A stretch of 64,000 nucleotides of DNA. It comes from Curvibacter microcysteis (GTDB lineage: Bacteria > Pseudomonadota > Gammaproteobacteria > Burkholderiales > Burkholderiaceae_C). The translations under genes were made by a program, and so were the position numbers. Position 1 is the stretch's first letter; the number at the start of each line of letters is the position of its first letter. The stretch lies in assembly GCF_028649435.1 (NCBI RefSeq), contig NZ_JAQSIN010000002.1, one strand, 5' to 3'. A model generated the notes under the pieces. That model did not search any database and was not told the origin of the DNA. It worked only from the letters and a program-made list of their open reading frames with translations. Positions 47,990-56,537 of the stretch are shown one piece after another.

Positions 47990-48573
47990 GCCAGCCGCCC
48001 CATGGCCAAGCCAACCCGGGACTTGAAGGCGTCCAGGCTTTGCGGGGTGGCCACGTTCATGTGGTAGTGCGCGTGGTAGCTGACGCGGGCACTGCCGCCG
48101 GTCAACAAGCGCAGGTAGCGTGTGATGACCTTGCGCGGCGGGTCGCCCATGAACCAGGCGGTCCAGCGCGGGCGGCCATAGGTGACCACGGCCGAGATGC
48201 GCTTGATGTGGGTCAGCGAGGGTTTGACGTTTTGCGGATCGCTGATGTCAAAGGCCACGCCGGGCATCAGCACCCGGTCAAAAAAGCCCTTCAACATGGC
48301 GGGCAGGCCAAAACACCAGGTGGGGAAGCAGAACACCAGGCCCTCGGCCCACAACAGGCGGTCCACATAGCCTTGCACGGGCAGGCGGTTGCTGGGCACC
48401 TCGTGGTAGCCCAGGCGCTCTTCACGGGACAAGACCGGGTTGAAGCCTTCAGCGTACAGGTCGCAGTCGTCCACCTCGTGGCCAGCCTGGCGCAGGCTTT
48501 GCAGCACCTGCTGGTGCAAAGCCGCGTTGTAGCTGGTTTCCACAGGGTGGCAGTAAATCACCAAGATCCGCAT
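47986..48573 (-). CDS. NAD(P)H-dependent oxidoreductase, flavodoxin fold (NQO1/WrbA-like)
   Basis: This flavoprotein of about 195 residues has MRILVIYCHPVETSYNAALHQQVLQSLRQAGHEVDDCDLYAEGFNPVLS and LLWAEGLVFCFPTWCFGLPAMLKGFFDRVLMPGVAFD, the FMN/FAD pocket of the family. It reduces quinones or supplies reduced flavin. It heads the minus-strand operon, just downstream of an operator-like region, and its stop overlaps the CodA-like gene. A role in ring reduction or flavin supply for a monooxygenase is possible. Confidence 0.88.
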   Translation of the reverse strand: MRILVIYCHPVETSYNAALHQQVLQSLRQAGHEVDDCDLYAEGFNPVLSREERLGYHEVPSNRLPVQGYVDRLLWAEGLVFCFPTWCFGLPAMLKGFFDRVLMPGVAFDISDPQNVKPSLTHIKRISAVVTYGRPRWTAWFMGDPPRKVITRYLRLLTGGSARVSYHAHYHMNVATPQSLDAFKSRVGLAMGRLA

Positions 48574-48601
48574 CACTCGGGCCCTTTCGCTGGGTCGGAA
48601 G

Positions 48602-48657
48602 GGTCAAGCGCAGCACTGCGCCGCTTTCTTGACCAATTGATTTGATCGATCGGTCAA
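48602..48657. promoter_or_regulatory. RutR/TetR-type operator cluster at the head of the heterocycle operon
   Basis: TTGATCGATCGGTCAA (48642-48657) is a 16-bp palindrome with one mismatched pair and resembles the RutR consensus TTGACCA-N2-TGGTCAA. Additional half-sites TTGACC (48629-48634) and GGTCAA (48602-48607) lie next to it. The cluster lies between the TetR-type gene and the operon's first gene. Confidence 0.65.
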
Positions 48658-48696
48658 ACTGCTTGCAAACGCTGTGCCAGGGCCCCAGGCCCTGGA

Positions 48697-49431
48697 TCAC
48701 CTTCCAACCGGGCCCGGCGCTGGCGGCATGTCCTGAAGTGGTGCCAGGCCACAGCCCAGCAGCACGAAGTTGGTGATTTGCAGCGCAATCGGTGCACGGT
48801 CCAGTGGCGCATCCGGGGGCAGACCCAGCATCACGCGCACTTGCACGCCATAGTCGGCGTAGTGCTGGGTCATGCCCCAGATCTGCATCAGCAGCACGCG
48901 CGCGTCCAGGGGACGCACCAGGCCCTGGGCAATCCAGCCTTCAATGACCTCCACCTTGCGCTGGGTGGAGCGCCGCGCCTCGGGCCAATAGCGGCCGAGC
49001 TTGGGGCCGCCGCTGAGCACCTCGCCCGTGAAGATGCGCGACAGGCCCGGGTGGTCCAGCGCGTAATCCAGCTTGCGCCGCACGTACTCGGCCAGCACCT
49101 GGCGCGGCTCGGCCGGCAAGCCTTCACGCGGCGCGTCAAACACAAAGGCGCTGCTCCAGCCTTGCAGCACAGCGCCCAGCAGCTCTTCGTAGAGCTCGTC
49201 CTTGCCGCGGATGTAGTAATGCAATTGGGGCTTGGTCAGGCCTGCGCGCTCGGCAATCGCCTGGGTGGAGGCGCCCTTGAAGCCGTGCTGACTGAATTCC
49301 ACAATGGCAGCGGCTCGGATGGCTGCCAGGGTGCGCTCCCGGCCCGCGCGCAGGCGGTTGACGGGCGCCCCGCCCTCGGCAGCCCCCTCAGCTTGAACAG
49401 CCGCCGGCAGAGACGGGTCCACCGCGCCCAT
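48697..49431 (-). CDS. TetR-family regulator, RutR-like
   Basis: This regulator has about 244 residues. The N-terminal helix-turn-helix is RAAAIVEFSQHGFKGASTQAIAERAGLTKPQLHYYIRGKDELYEELLG. The C-terminal ligand domain has LLMQIWGMTQHYADYGVQVRVMLG, matching the IW-x2-TQHYADF block of RutR, the uracil-sensing regulator of pyrimidine use. The Ala/Gln/Glu-rich leader before residue 40 is unusual. Its ATG shares a base with the stop of the deaminase gene, so both are cotranscribed ahead of the operator cluster. Confidence 0.85.
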   Translation of the reverse strand: MGAVDPSLPAAVQAEGAAEGGAPVNRLRAGRERTLAAIRAAAIVEFSQHGFKGASTQAIAERAGLTKPQLHYYIRGKDELYEELLGAVLQGWSSAFVFDAPREGLPAEPRQVLAEYVRRKLDYALDHPGLSRIFTGEVLSGGPKLGRYWPEARRSTQRKVEVIEGWIAQGLVRPLDARVLLMQIWGMTQHYADYGVQVRVMLGLPPDAPLDRAPIALQITNFVLLGCGLAPLQDMPPAPGPVGR

Positions 49432-49991
49432 CACAGCTTCCAGGCGCCCCGGTGGGACTGGCTGGCCTCTTCGACCAGGGCCGGGCCGATGCACTCAATC
49501 GGGTAAGGCGAGGCGGCGAACACATCGCGGCAGGAGAGCTCGGCATCGCGCTGGTCCAGGCGCTCGCCGCGGAAGGCGCGCAGGCGTTGGGCGTCGATGC
49601 CATAGACCACCCGCCGCACGTTGGACCAGAAGATGGCGCCCGCGCACATCACGCAGGGCTCGCCCGAGCTGTACAGCGTGGCCTGGGCCAGTTGCTCGCG
49701 CGAATAGCGCGGACTGACTTCGCGCACCAGGCCGGTTTCGGCGTGGCCCGTGCAGTCGCCGGTTTCGCTGGTGTTGCACCAGGCCTCGCCCAGCACCTCG
49801 TCCTCGGGCGACACCAGCACAGCGCCAAAAGGCCGGTTGCCCCGGGAGCGCCCCCGGTCCGCCAAGGCGATGGCCGCACGCAGGTAGCGGCCATCGCGCT
49901 CGTTCAGAGGCACTTCGGTGGGCAGCCCCAGGTCCGAAGAGGCCAGCGCGTCAGGCGCAGAAAGCGGGGTCACAGGGGCCAAGGTCGACAT
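49431..49991 (-). CDS. Nucleoside/base deaminase (CMP/dCMP-type zinc fold)
   Basis: This 186-residue deaminase has zinc ligands His83 (GHAETG, with catalytic Glu85) and Cys113/Cys116 in EPCVMC, a FWSNVRRVVYG segment and the Asn/Arg-Pro GNRPFGAVLV motif of guanine- and cytosine-deaminase relatives. ATG 49991 is supported by an AGGAAG Shine-Dalgarno. It likely deaminates a free purine, pyrimidine or related ring; the CodA-like gene in the next operon suggests two deamination steps. Confidence 0.88.
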   Translation of the reverse strand: MSTLAPVTPLSAPDALASSDLGLPTEVPLNERDGRYLRAAIALADRGRSRGNRPFGAVLVSPEDEVLGEAWCNTSETGDCTGHAETGLVREVSPRYSREQLAQATLYSSGEPCVMCAGAIFWSNVRRVVYGIDAQRLRAFRGERLDQRDAELSCRDVFAASPYPIECIGPALVEEASQSHRGAWKL

Positions 49992-50154
49992 GCAAACTTC
50001 CTGGGCCGCGCGCCGCCAAGGCACACGGCAAATGGACAAAGAAAGCTGGGCCGCCGCCCGGGGTGGCAGGCGCTCCAGCAGGGCTGGACCATCGAAGCAT
50101 TTCCTGTGCCACGGTGCACCGTGACGGGGCATGGCACGGCGCCCCCTTCGTGCA

Positions 50155-53100
50155 TCAGGCCGGCGGCTGGCTCAGCGCGGCGTGGGTTGATCGCAAGGCC
50201 GCGCGGGCATCGCGCAGGGCCCAACTGCCCTGCCCCTCGTGCAGCTCGGCCAGCAGTTCAGGCAAGGGCGGGCGGGGCGTGCCGTGCGCGTCCGCCAGGC
50301 GCCACAAGCTGGTGGCAATGCGCAAGGCCCAGGGTTTGTAGTCCAGTTGCTGGGCCATGGCCAGGGCCTCTTGCAGGCGCGCGTGGGCCAGGTCGGGTTG
50401 ATCGGGGTGGCGCCGCCAGGCGATTTCACCGCGCACGCGCAAGATGTCGCTGCGGCCAAACAGGTCTTCATGGGCCAGGCTGGTGGCCAGGGCGGAGTCG
50501 ATTTCAAGCTCGGCCTGTTCCAGTTGGCCGTCCAGCATCAAGGCCTCGGCCAGCTTGCACCGCCACTGGGGCTGGATCACGCCCGCCCCAATCGAGGCCT
50601 GAAAGGCCAGCGCAGCCCGCAGTCCCTCGATGCCCTCTTGGCGGCGCCCGGTCATGGCCCAGGCCCAGGCCCGGGTGGCCAAGGTGGTGGCCAACCAAAA
50701 GACATGGCCGACCTCGCGGCAGTGGGCGATGTGGCGGTCCACCTCGGCCAGCACCCGGTGCGGCTCGTGCCGCATGACATCGAAGCCACTGCGAAACACC
50801 ACGCCCCAGGTCCGGCTGAAGGGGTGGTCCAGGCGCTGGGCCCAGTCGGCAGCGCGCTCGATCGCCGCTTCGGCCTGATCGGCCAGGCCCATGGCAAACA
50901 AGGCATAGGAGCGGTAACACTCGGCGGCCACCCGGGGGTCGGAGCCGTAGACCTGGGCGGTGTGGGCGTCGCGCACCGGGTCATAGACCTGCACGGCGCG
51001 CCACAAGCTGTCATTGGCTTGTCGGAACTGGCCCGACCAGAGTTGCGACACCCCGACCGAAAACACCGCCTGCGCCAGCATGGTGGGCGTGCCGGCCCGC
51101 TCCACAAAGGCCAGGTTCTGCTGCGCCAGCGCGATCAAGCCCTGCTGCTGGCCCTTGACCTGGCGGTAGCCCCACAGGCCATTGAGGGCCACGAACATCT
51201 CGGGCCGGTCGGGCAGCACCTGGCACAAGGCCTCAACCCGCGCGTACAGCGCTTCCAGCTCGGGCGCCGTGAAGCCGCGCGTCACCTTGAGGGCCGGTGC
51301 CATCAAGCCCAGCAGGCTGAGTTCCAGCCGAGCGCCCTCGTCAGGCGGCAGGTGGCGGATCAAGGCCAGGCCGGCGCGCAGGTGCGACAGCGCCTCCAGG
51401 TTGGCCGAGCGCGACAGCGCGTGCTGCCCGGCCCGCAACCACAGCTGCACGGCGGGCGCCCACTGCTGGGCTTCGGTGTGGTGGTGGGCCAGCAGCTCGG
51501 GTTGGCGCTGCAGCAGCTCCGGCTGCTGGCGGGCCAGCTCGGTGGCCAGCAAGCCGTGCAGCAGGTGATGGTCGCGGCGCAGCAAGGTGTCGTAGGCCGC
51601 GGCCTGCACCAGGGCGTGCTTGAACTCATAGCGCTGGCCCGATTCATCCAGGGGCCGCACCAGGCCTGCCGCCAGCAGTTCGTTCAAGCCTTGCTGGACC
51701 AGCGCCGGGTCATTGCCGCACAAGGCCTGGAGCAAGGCCCGTTCGAAACGCCGCCCGATGACAGAGGCCCGGCGCGCCACGGCCCGCCCAGCCTCCAGCC
51801 GGTCCAAACGGGTCGACAGCGAATCCCGCAGGTTGTCCGGGATCAGGGCCGTCGGTAAGGGGCCGCGCAGTTCATAGCCCTGGGCGGTTTCCTTGAGCAG
51901 ATCGGACTCCAGCACGGTGCGGGTGAATTCCTCGATGAACAAGGGAACGCCGTCGGTGTTCTCCAGGATGCGGCGCTGCACCTCGGGCGGCAAAGGCTTG
52001 CCTTCGGTGCACTGCAGCAGCAAAGCCTCGGCCTCTTCAGGCTTCAGGCGGTCCAACACCACAGACTGGGTGCGGGCCGGCAGCGCCGGCGGCGGCTCGG
52101 TGGGCGGGCGCTGGGTCAACACCAGCAAGCAGGCCGGACCGGGGTCCTCTTGCAGGGCCCGCGCCAGGGCCAGGGTCGAGGGGTCCGCCCAGTGCAAGTC
52201 CTCCAGCGCCAGCAGCAAGGGCTGCTGGGCCGACCAGGCGCGCAGGCCACGCAGCAAAGCGGCTTCGCTGCGCTGCTTGAGCACGGCGGCGGGCCAGGTC
52301 CAGTGCCCGGGCTGGGCCGGGTCTTCAGCGCGCAGCAAGCGGGCCAGCAGGCGGGCATCCTCGCCATCCGGGGCCCAGCCTGCAGGGCGTTGCGCGCACC
52401 AAACAGCATGGCGCTGCTCGGCACCCGTGGCCTGGCTCAGGCCCAGGTCGGCCTCCAGCCCCTCCAGCACCGCATGCCATTCGCTGGCCTGGTGGTGCGG
52501 TGAACAGCGCCACACCCAGGCGCGCGCGCCCTGGGCCTGCACCCGCCGGCACAGCCCCATCAGCAAATGGGATTTGCCCAGGCCAGGCTCACCGGTGATG
52601 AGGACCGAGCGGCAAGCGTCAGGGCATGGCGGGGCCAAGAGGCCGGCCTGCACCTGGCGCCAGGCCTGCTCCAACAAGGCCCGGTCGGCGGGGCGCCCCG
52701 TGAGCGTCGGGTGCCAACCCGGCACTGAGCGGCTGGCGGCCCAAGGCTCGGGCGACAAGCGATGGGCCACCACGGGGTGGGTCACGCCGCGCAGATTCAA
52801 AGGCCCCAGCGCCTGCCAGTTCTGGTCCTCTCGAATGGCCCGCCGGGTCGCCTCGGACACCACCACTTCATTGCCCTGGGCACAGGCCTGCAAGCGGGCC
52901 GCAATGTGCGGCACCTCGCCAATGGCCAGGCGCTCGCGCCGCTCACCGCTGCCCACATCCCCCACCACCACCATGCCGGTGTGGATGCCGATGCGAACCT
53001 GCAGGGCCAGGGTGGTGAGGTGACGCAGGCGCGCGCTGAGCCGCGGCAGCATCGCGACAATGCCGCGCGCGGTGTGGAGGGCGCGGGCCGCAGCCGCTTC

Positions 53101-53433
53101 TTGCGCCCGTGGGTAGCCGAAATAGACCAGGAGCCCGTCGCCCAGCACCTGGGCCACATGGCCGTCAAACTGCGCCACGATGTCCAGACAACTGGCTTGG
53201 TAGGCCTGAAAGATCTCCCGCAAGTCTTCGGCATCCACGGCACCGGCCAGCGCGGTGGAGTCCACCAGGTCGCAAAACAGCACGGTGATGTAGCGTTTCT
53301 CCACCGCCTGATCCGCCTCGACAGCCCCGAGTCGCGCACCGCAGGCCGAGCAAAATCGGTGGGTCGCGGCCACGCCCTCAGCGCAGATGGGGCAGCGCAT
53401 GGGAGAGGCAGCGTCTGGGTGGTAGCGGTTCAT
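50155..53433 (-). CDS. Class III adenylate cyclase-like protein with AAA ATPase and TPR region
   Basis: This very large multidomain protein has 1092 residues. The N-terminus is a zinc ribbon (Cys14, Cys17, Cys28, Cys31). A class III cyclase homology domain follows (about 47-225, metal Asp55 and Asp99 in FCDLVDST and VLGDGLLVYFGYP). Next is a P-loop ATPase (Walker A GEPGLGKS 281-288; ALEDLHWADPSTLALARAL) and about 500 residues of helical, TPR-like repeats. Relatives act as signal-transducing regulators in which the ATPase-TPR part resembles LuxR-LAL and STAND sensors. There is no DNA-binding domain or membrane segment, so its input and output are unknown. It is monocistronic and divergent from chaC. 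Confidence 0.9.
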   Translation of the reverse strand: MNRYHPDAASPMRCPICAEGVAATHRFCSACGARLGAVEADQAVEKRYITVLFCDLVDSTALAGAVDAEDLREIFQAYQASCLDIVAQFDGHVAQVLGDGLLVYFGYPRAQEAAAARALHTARGIVAMLPRLSARLRHLTTLALQVRIGIHTGMVVVGDVGSGERRERLAIGEVPHIAARLQACAQGNEVVVSEATRRAIREDQNWQALGPLNLRGVTHPVVAHRLSPEPWAASRSVPGWHPTLTGRPADRALLEQAWRQVQAGLLAPPCPDACRSVLITGEPGLGKSHLLMGLCRRVQAQGARAWVWRCSPHHQASEWHAVLEGLEADLGLSQATGAEQRHAVWCAQRPAGWAPDGEDARLLARLLRAEDPAQPGHWTWPAAVLKQRSEAALLRGLRAWSAQQPLLLALEDLHWADPSTLALARALQEDPGPACLLVLTQRPPTEPPPALPARTQSVVLDRLKPEEAEALLLQCTEGKPLPPEVQRRILENTDGVPLFIEEFTRTVLESDLLKETAQGYELRGPLPTALIPDNLRDSLSTRLDRLEAGRAVARRASVIGRRFERALLQALCGNDPALVQQGLNELLAAGLVRPLDESGQRYEFKHALVQAAAYDTLLRRDHHLLHGLLATELARQQPELLQRQPELLAHHHTEAQQWAPAVQLWLRAGQHALSRSANLEALSHLRAGLALIRHLPPDEGARLELSLLGLMAPALKVTRGFTAPELEALYARVEALCQVLPDRPEMFVALNGLWGYRQVKGQQQGLIALAQQNLAFVERAGTPTMLAQAVFSVGVSQLWSGQFRQANDSLWRAVQVYDPVRDAHTAQVYGSDPRVAAECYRSYALFAMGLADQAEAAIERAADWAQRLDHPFSRTWGVVFRSGFDVMRHEPHRVLAEVDRHIAHCREVGHVFWLATTLATRAWAWAMTGRRQEGIEGLRAALAFQASIGAGVIQPQWRCKLAEALMLDGQLEQAELEIDSALATSLAHEDLFGRSDILRVRGEIAWRRHPDQPDLAHARLQEALAMAQQLDYKPWALRIATSLWRLADAHGTPRPPLPELLAELHEGQGSWALRDARAALRSTHAALSQPPA

Positions 53434-53564
53434 GCAAGGGGTGGCGAGGCTTAACTGCTTAAAATATCACAATTGATAAAGCAATAGCGAATCAGGCCTG
53501 AAGATTGCTTGGTTTTTCTGGACACCGAGATTTTCAGCCCCCAGGAAAGGGTAAATTCATCACC

Positions 53565-54176
53565 ATGAGCGAGTTGACGAACCCGGCCCTGCGCCCCTTG
53601 CGTGACCCCGCCCCCTTGCTGGAGCGCACACGCCAAGAGTGGGGCGGCCGCAGCGATCTGTGGGTGTTTGCCTACGGCTCGCTCATCTGGCGCCCCGAGT
53701 TCGGCTTTGCCGAACAACGCCCCGCCCGGGTGCATGGCTGGCACCGGGCACTCAAAATGTGGAGCCGCATCAACCGCGGCACACCCGAATGCCCCGGTTT
53801 GGTGTTTGGCATGTTGTCCGGCGGCAGCTGCCAAGGCGTCGCGTTCCGCATTCCCCAGCAAGAAGCCGACACGGCGCTGGAGCGCCTGTGGCGGCGCGAG
53901 ATGATGACGGCGGTGTACGAGCCCAGGTGGCTGCCCTGCCGCACCGGTGAGGGCGTGGTGTCCGCCCTGGCTTTCACCCTGTCGCGCCGCAGCCCCAGCC
54001 ACACAGGCGTTCTCAGCGAGCAGGACTACCGACGCATCTTCGCCCAGGCCTGCGGCCAGTTCGGCACCACCCTGGACTATGTCCAGCAAACCCACGACCA
54101 ATTGCTGAAGCTGGGCATCCACGACCGCAGCCTGTCCCGCCTGTTGTGCCTGGCGCCGCGCGCCGCAGCGGACTGA
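53565..54176 (+). CDS. chaC: Gamma-glutamylcyclotransferase, ChaC-like
   Basis: This 203-residue enzyme degrades glutathione to 5-oxoproline and Cys-Gly. The substrate loop VFAYGSLIWRPEFGF and the region with catalytic Glu, LERLWRREMMTAVYEPRWLP, are seen, plus GVAFRIP and QDYRRIFAQACGQFG. GGAAAGG precedes ATG 53565; longer starts lack a ribosome site. The 131-base gap to the cyclase gene is AT-rich (TATCACAATTGATA near 53465) and carries the two divergent promoters. Confidence 0.92.
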   Translation: MSELTNPALRPLRDPAPLLERTRQEWGGRSDLWVFAYGSLIWRPEFGFAEQRPARVHGWHRALKMWSRINRGTPECPGLVFGMLSGGSCQGVAFRIPQQEADTALERLWRREMMTAVYEPRWLPCRTGEGVVSALAFTLSRRSPSHTGVLSEQDYRRIFAQACGQFGTTLDYVQQTHDQLLKLGIHDRSLSRLLCLAPRAAAD

Positions 54177-54237
54177 GCCGACGGCGCCACCCGCTGCCCG
54201 CCGCGCCGGGGCCCACCGTGGTGCCCACCGCGCCCCG

Positions 54238-54852
54238 TCAGGCGCTGCCAGCCCCCCAATAGCCCAGGCGCTGTCCCAGGGCTTCGGCCCGCGCCAGGTC
54301 TTCCAGGGTATCGATGTCGGTCACCACACCGGGGTCGTCCAGGGTCAAGGACCAGCGCTGCTCCACCGCCTGCTGGCGCAGCACCGACGCGGCCCCCCCC
54401 TCCCCACGCAAGGCCAGCAAGCCGTCCCGACACGCCGCGGCAAAGCCCACGGGGTGGCCGCGCTCGCCCTGGTAGAGCGGCATGACCACCGAGCCACGCC
54501 CCTGCACCAGGGCCTGGGCCACCTGGACCAGGGTGTCGGGCCGGACCAGGGGCAAATCGGCTGGCAGCACCAGCCAGCCTGGGGCCTGGGCGGTGGCCCG
54601 CACCGCGGCGGCGATCGAGTCGCCCATGCCGGGGTGGCCCGCCGCCTCCACATGCCAGGGCAAGCCACTGGCCCGTACCGCGTCCAAGGTGCGCTCCAGA
54701 ACCGGGCGCCCGCCCAGCAAGGCTTGGAGCTTGTGCACTTGGGCGCCGGAGGCCTTGAAGCGCTCCCCTCGGCCCGAGGCCAGCACCAACACCACGGGCG
54801 CTGTCCACGCGCCGGTGGGGGTTCTGTCCTGAGAAATTGACTCTGCGCTCAT
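54238..54852 (-). CDS. MobA/MocA-like nucleotidyltransferase
   Basis: This 204-residue NTP-transferase-fold protein has VLVLASGRGERFKASGAQVHKLQALLGGRPVLERTLDAV, a P-loop-like nucleotide-binding start in which ASGRGERF and HK replace the usual LAAGxGxRMG...K. Metal-ligand motif VLPADLPLVRPDTL and the terminal DDPGVVTDIDTLEDLARA follow. It would load GMP or CMP onto molybdopterin. No molybdoenzyme is in the window, and other sugar-nucleotide transferases look similar. AGGAGC supports ATG 54852. Confidence 0.8.
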   Translation of the reverse strand: MSAESISQDRTPTGAWTAPVVLVLASGRGERFKASGAQVHKLQALLGGRPVLERTLDAVRASGLPWHVEAAGHPGMGDSIAAAVRATAQAPGWLVLPADLPLVRPDTLVQVAQALVQGRGSVVMPLYQGERGHPVGFAAACRDGLLALRGEGGAASVLRQQAVEQRWSLTLDDPGVVTDIDTLEDLARAEALGQRLGYWGAGSA

Positions 54853-54897
54853 GCGGGGCTCCTGAAAGACCGTTTGACCTGGCACCGAGGCCCGCGT

Positions 54898-54917
54898 TCC
54901 TGATGCGATCCTGATGC
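54898..54917 (+). promoter_or_regulatory. Tandem operator TCCTGATGC x2, upstream of the kinase gene
   Basis: Two identical 9-mers TCCTGATGC begin at 54898 and 54909, an 11-bp repeat like the tandem half-sites used by OmpR-family regulators. TAGTAT, a plausible -10 box, follows at 54924-54929. The same arrangement lies before kup. Confidence 0.75.
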
Positions 54918-54938
54918 CGCCCGTAGTATCGTCGCCCC

Positions 54939-56537
54939 ATGTTCACTTTGGCCTCATGTCCCCAAGCGGTCCGCAGCAAGTTGGCGGTCATGGCCGTCTG
55001 GGCCTTGGCCTGGGCCCTGATGACGGCGCTGGACCCGCAGGCCGAACTGGCCAATCTGGCCTTGTTGCTGGTGTTGGCCTCGGCCCTGTGCGGGCTGTGG
55101 CTCAGCGCGCTGGAGTCGCTGGCCTGCTGCGCCTTGGCTGTGCTGGCCTTCAACTGGCAGTTTGTGCCGCCCCGGGGCACGTTTTCGGTGGACTTGCGCC
55201 AGCACCTGTGGCTGCTGCTGACGATGCTGGCCGTGGGCAGCATGGTGGCTTGGCTCACAGGCCGGCAGCGCCAAGTCGCCGAACAAGCCCGGGCGGCGGC
55301 CCAAAGTGCCCAACTGCTGCACCAAGTGAACGAGCAGCTGCGCCAGGCGACACCGGCTGAAGGCGCGGCCCTCCTGGCCAGCGCCTTGCGCAGCCTCAGC
55401 CAAGGCGAGCTGGCCTGGTCCCTGGCCCACCAGGCCGAGGCACCGCCGCAGGCCCCCCTGCTGCACTGCGACTGGGGCGAGCCCAGCGCGGAAGACCAGG
55501 CCCTGCTGCAGGAGTGCCAGCGCAGCGCCAGCCCCCTTGAACAGGGCCTGCAGCAAGGCCAGTCGCAAGTCCAGTTGGCCCTGCCGCTGCGTGGTGCCAC
55601 GCAATGCCATGGCGCCGCCTTGCTGCGCCTGCCCCCTGGCCTGAGCTTGAGCCCCCTGCAACGCAGCACCGCCCAGGCCCTGTGCGACCAAGCAGGGCTT
55701 CAACTGGAGCGGCGCCAAACCGAGCAGCGCGCCCAACGCAGCAGCGAAGCCGCCCAGGCCCAGCAACTGCGCAACACCTTGCTGGCGGCCATCTCGCACG
55801 ACTACCGCACCCCTCTGGCCAACATCCTGGGGGCGGCCAGCACCCTGCGCCACCAATGGGGCAAGTTGTCGCCAACCCAGGCCAACGCCTTGGCAGGCAC
55901 CATCGTCGACGAGGTGGAACAGCTCAGCACCTTGACCGACAACACCTTGCAACTGGCGCGACTGGATGCCCCCCACGCCCGCTTGCAGCGCGACTGGGAG
56001 TCGCTGGAGGAGCTGGTGGGCTCGGCCGTGGCGCGCGCACGCAGCCGCTACCCCGGGGTTCGCATGGGCCTGCGCATTGAAGCCGGCCTGCCCCTGCTGC
56101 GCTGCAACGCCACCCTGCTGGTGCAGCTGCTCAACAACCTGGTGGACAACGCGGTGCGCTACGCTGGTTCGGGGCCTGCGATCGAAATCGTGGCCCGTCG
56201 CCTGGAGTCCGAATTGTTGCTGGCGGTGGCGGACCGGGGGCCCGGCATCCCCAGCGCCCAACGCGAACGCCTGTTCCAGGCCTTCGAACGCGGCCCCGCC
56301 TCGCCCCAAGACCCGCAACGCCCCAGCCAACGCGGCGCCGGCCTGGGCCTGGCCCTGTGCCGGGCCATCGTGCTGGCCCACGGCGGACAGATCACGGTGC
56401 GCCAGCGCCAACGCGGCGGCGCCAGCATCGAGTGCCGCTTTCCACTGGAAACCCAACCCAGCGCCCAGCCCGAAGCCTTGGAAGGCGACTTGCCACCCGT
56501 GCCCGCGCCGGCACGCCCACAGGAGGACACCGCATGA
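54939..56537 (+). CDS. KdpD-like sensor histidine kinase lacking the N-terminal KdpD/USP domains
   Basis: This 532-residue kinase lacks the ~360-residue cytoplasmic KdpD and Usp modules of full-length KdpD. It starts directly with four close-packed membrane helices of the DUF4118 type (residues 14-110, LAVMAVWALAWALM and later LWLLLTMLAVGSMVAWLTG). A GAF-like cytoplasmic region and a KdpD-style phosphoacceptor (His287 in AISHDYRTPLANILGAA) follow, with N and G boxes in LLNNLVDNAVRYAG, DRGPGIP and GAGLGLALCRAIVLAHGG. Its start is 21 bases after the tandem operator with no clear Shine-Dalgarno, so a near-leaderless message is possible. The stop overlaps the regulator start (ATGA). Confidence 0.9.
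   Translation: MFTLASCPQAVRSKLAVMAVWALAWALMTALDPQAELANLALLLVLASALCGLWLSALESLACCALAVLAFNWQFVPPRGTFSVDLRQHLWLLLTMLAVGSMVAWLTGRQRQVAEQARAAAQSAQLLHQVNEQLRQATPAEGAALLASALRSLSQGELAWSLAHQAEAPPQAPLLHCDWGEPSAEDQALLQECQRSASPLEQGLQQGQSQVQLALPLRGATQCHGAALLRLPPGLSLSPLQRSTAQALCDQAGLQLERRQTEQRAQRSSEAAQAQQLRNTLLAAISHDYRTPLANILGAASTLRHQWGKLSPTQANALAGTIVDEVEQLSTLTDNTLQLARLDAPHARLQRDWESLEELVGSAVARARSRYPGVRMGLRIEAGLPLLRCNATLLVQLLNNLVDNAVRYAGSGPAIEIVARRLESELLLAVADRGPGIPSAQRERLFQAFERGPASPQDPQRPSQRGAGLGLALCRAIVLAHGGQITVRQRQRGGASIECRFPLETQPSAQPEALEGDLPPVPAPARPQEDTA

Noticed and set aside
54978..54992. Alternative later ATG (54990) for the KdpD-like kinase
   Set aside because: It would cut into the first membrane helix; kept only as a remark because ATG 54939 lacks a visible ribosome site.
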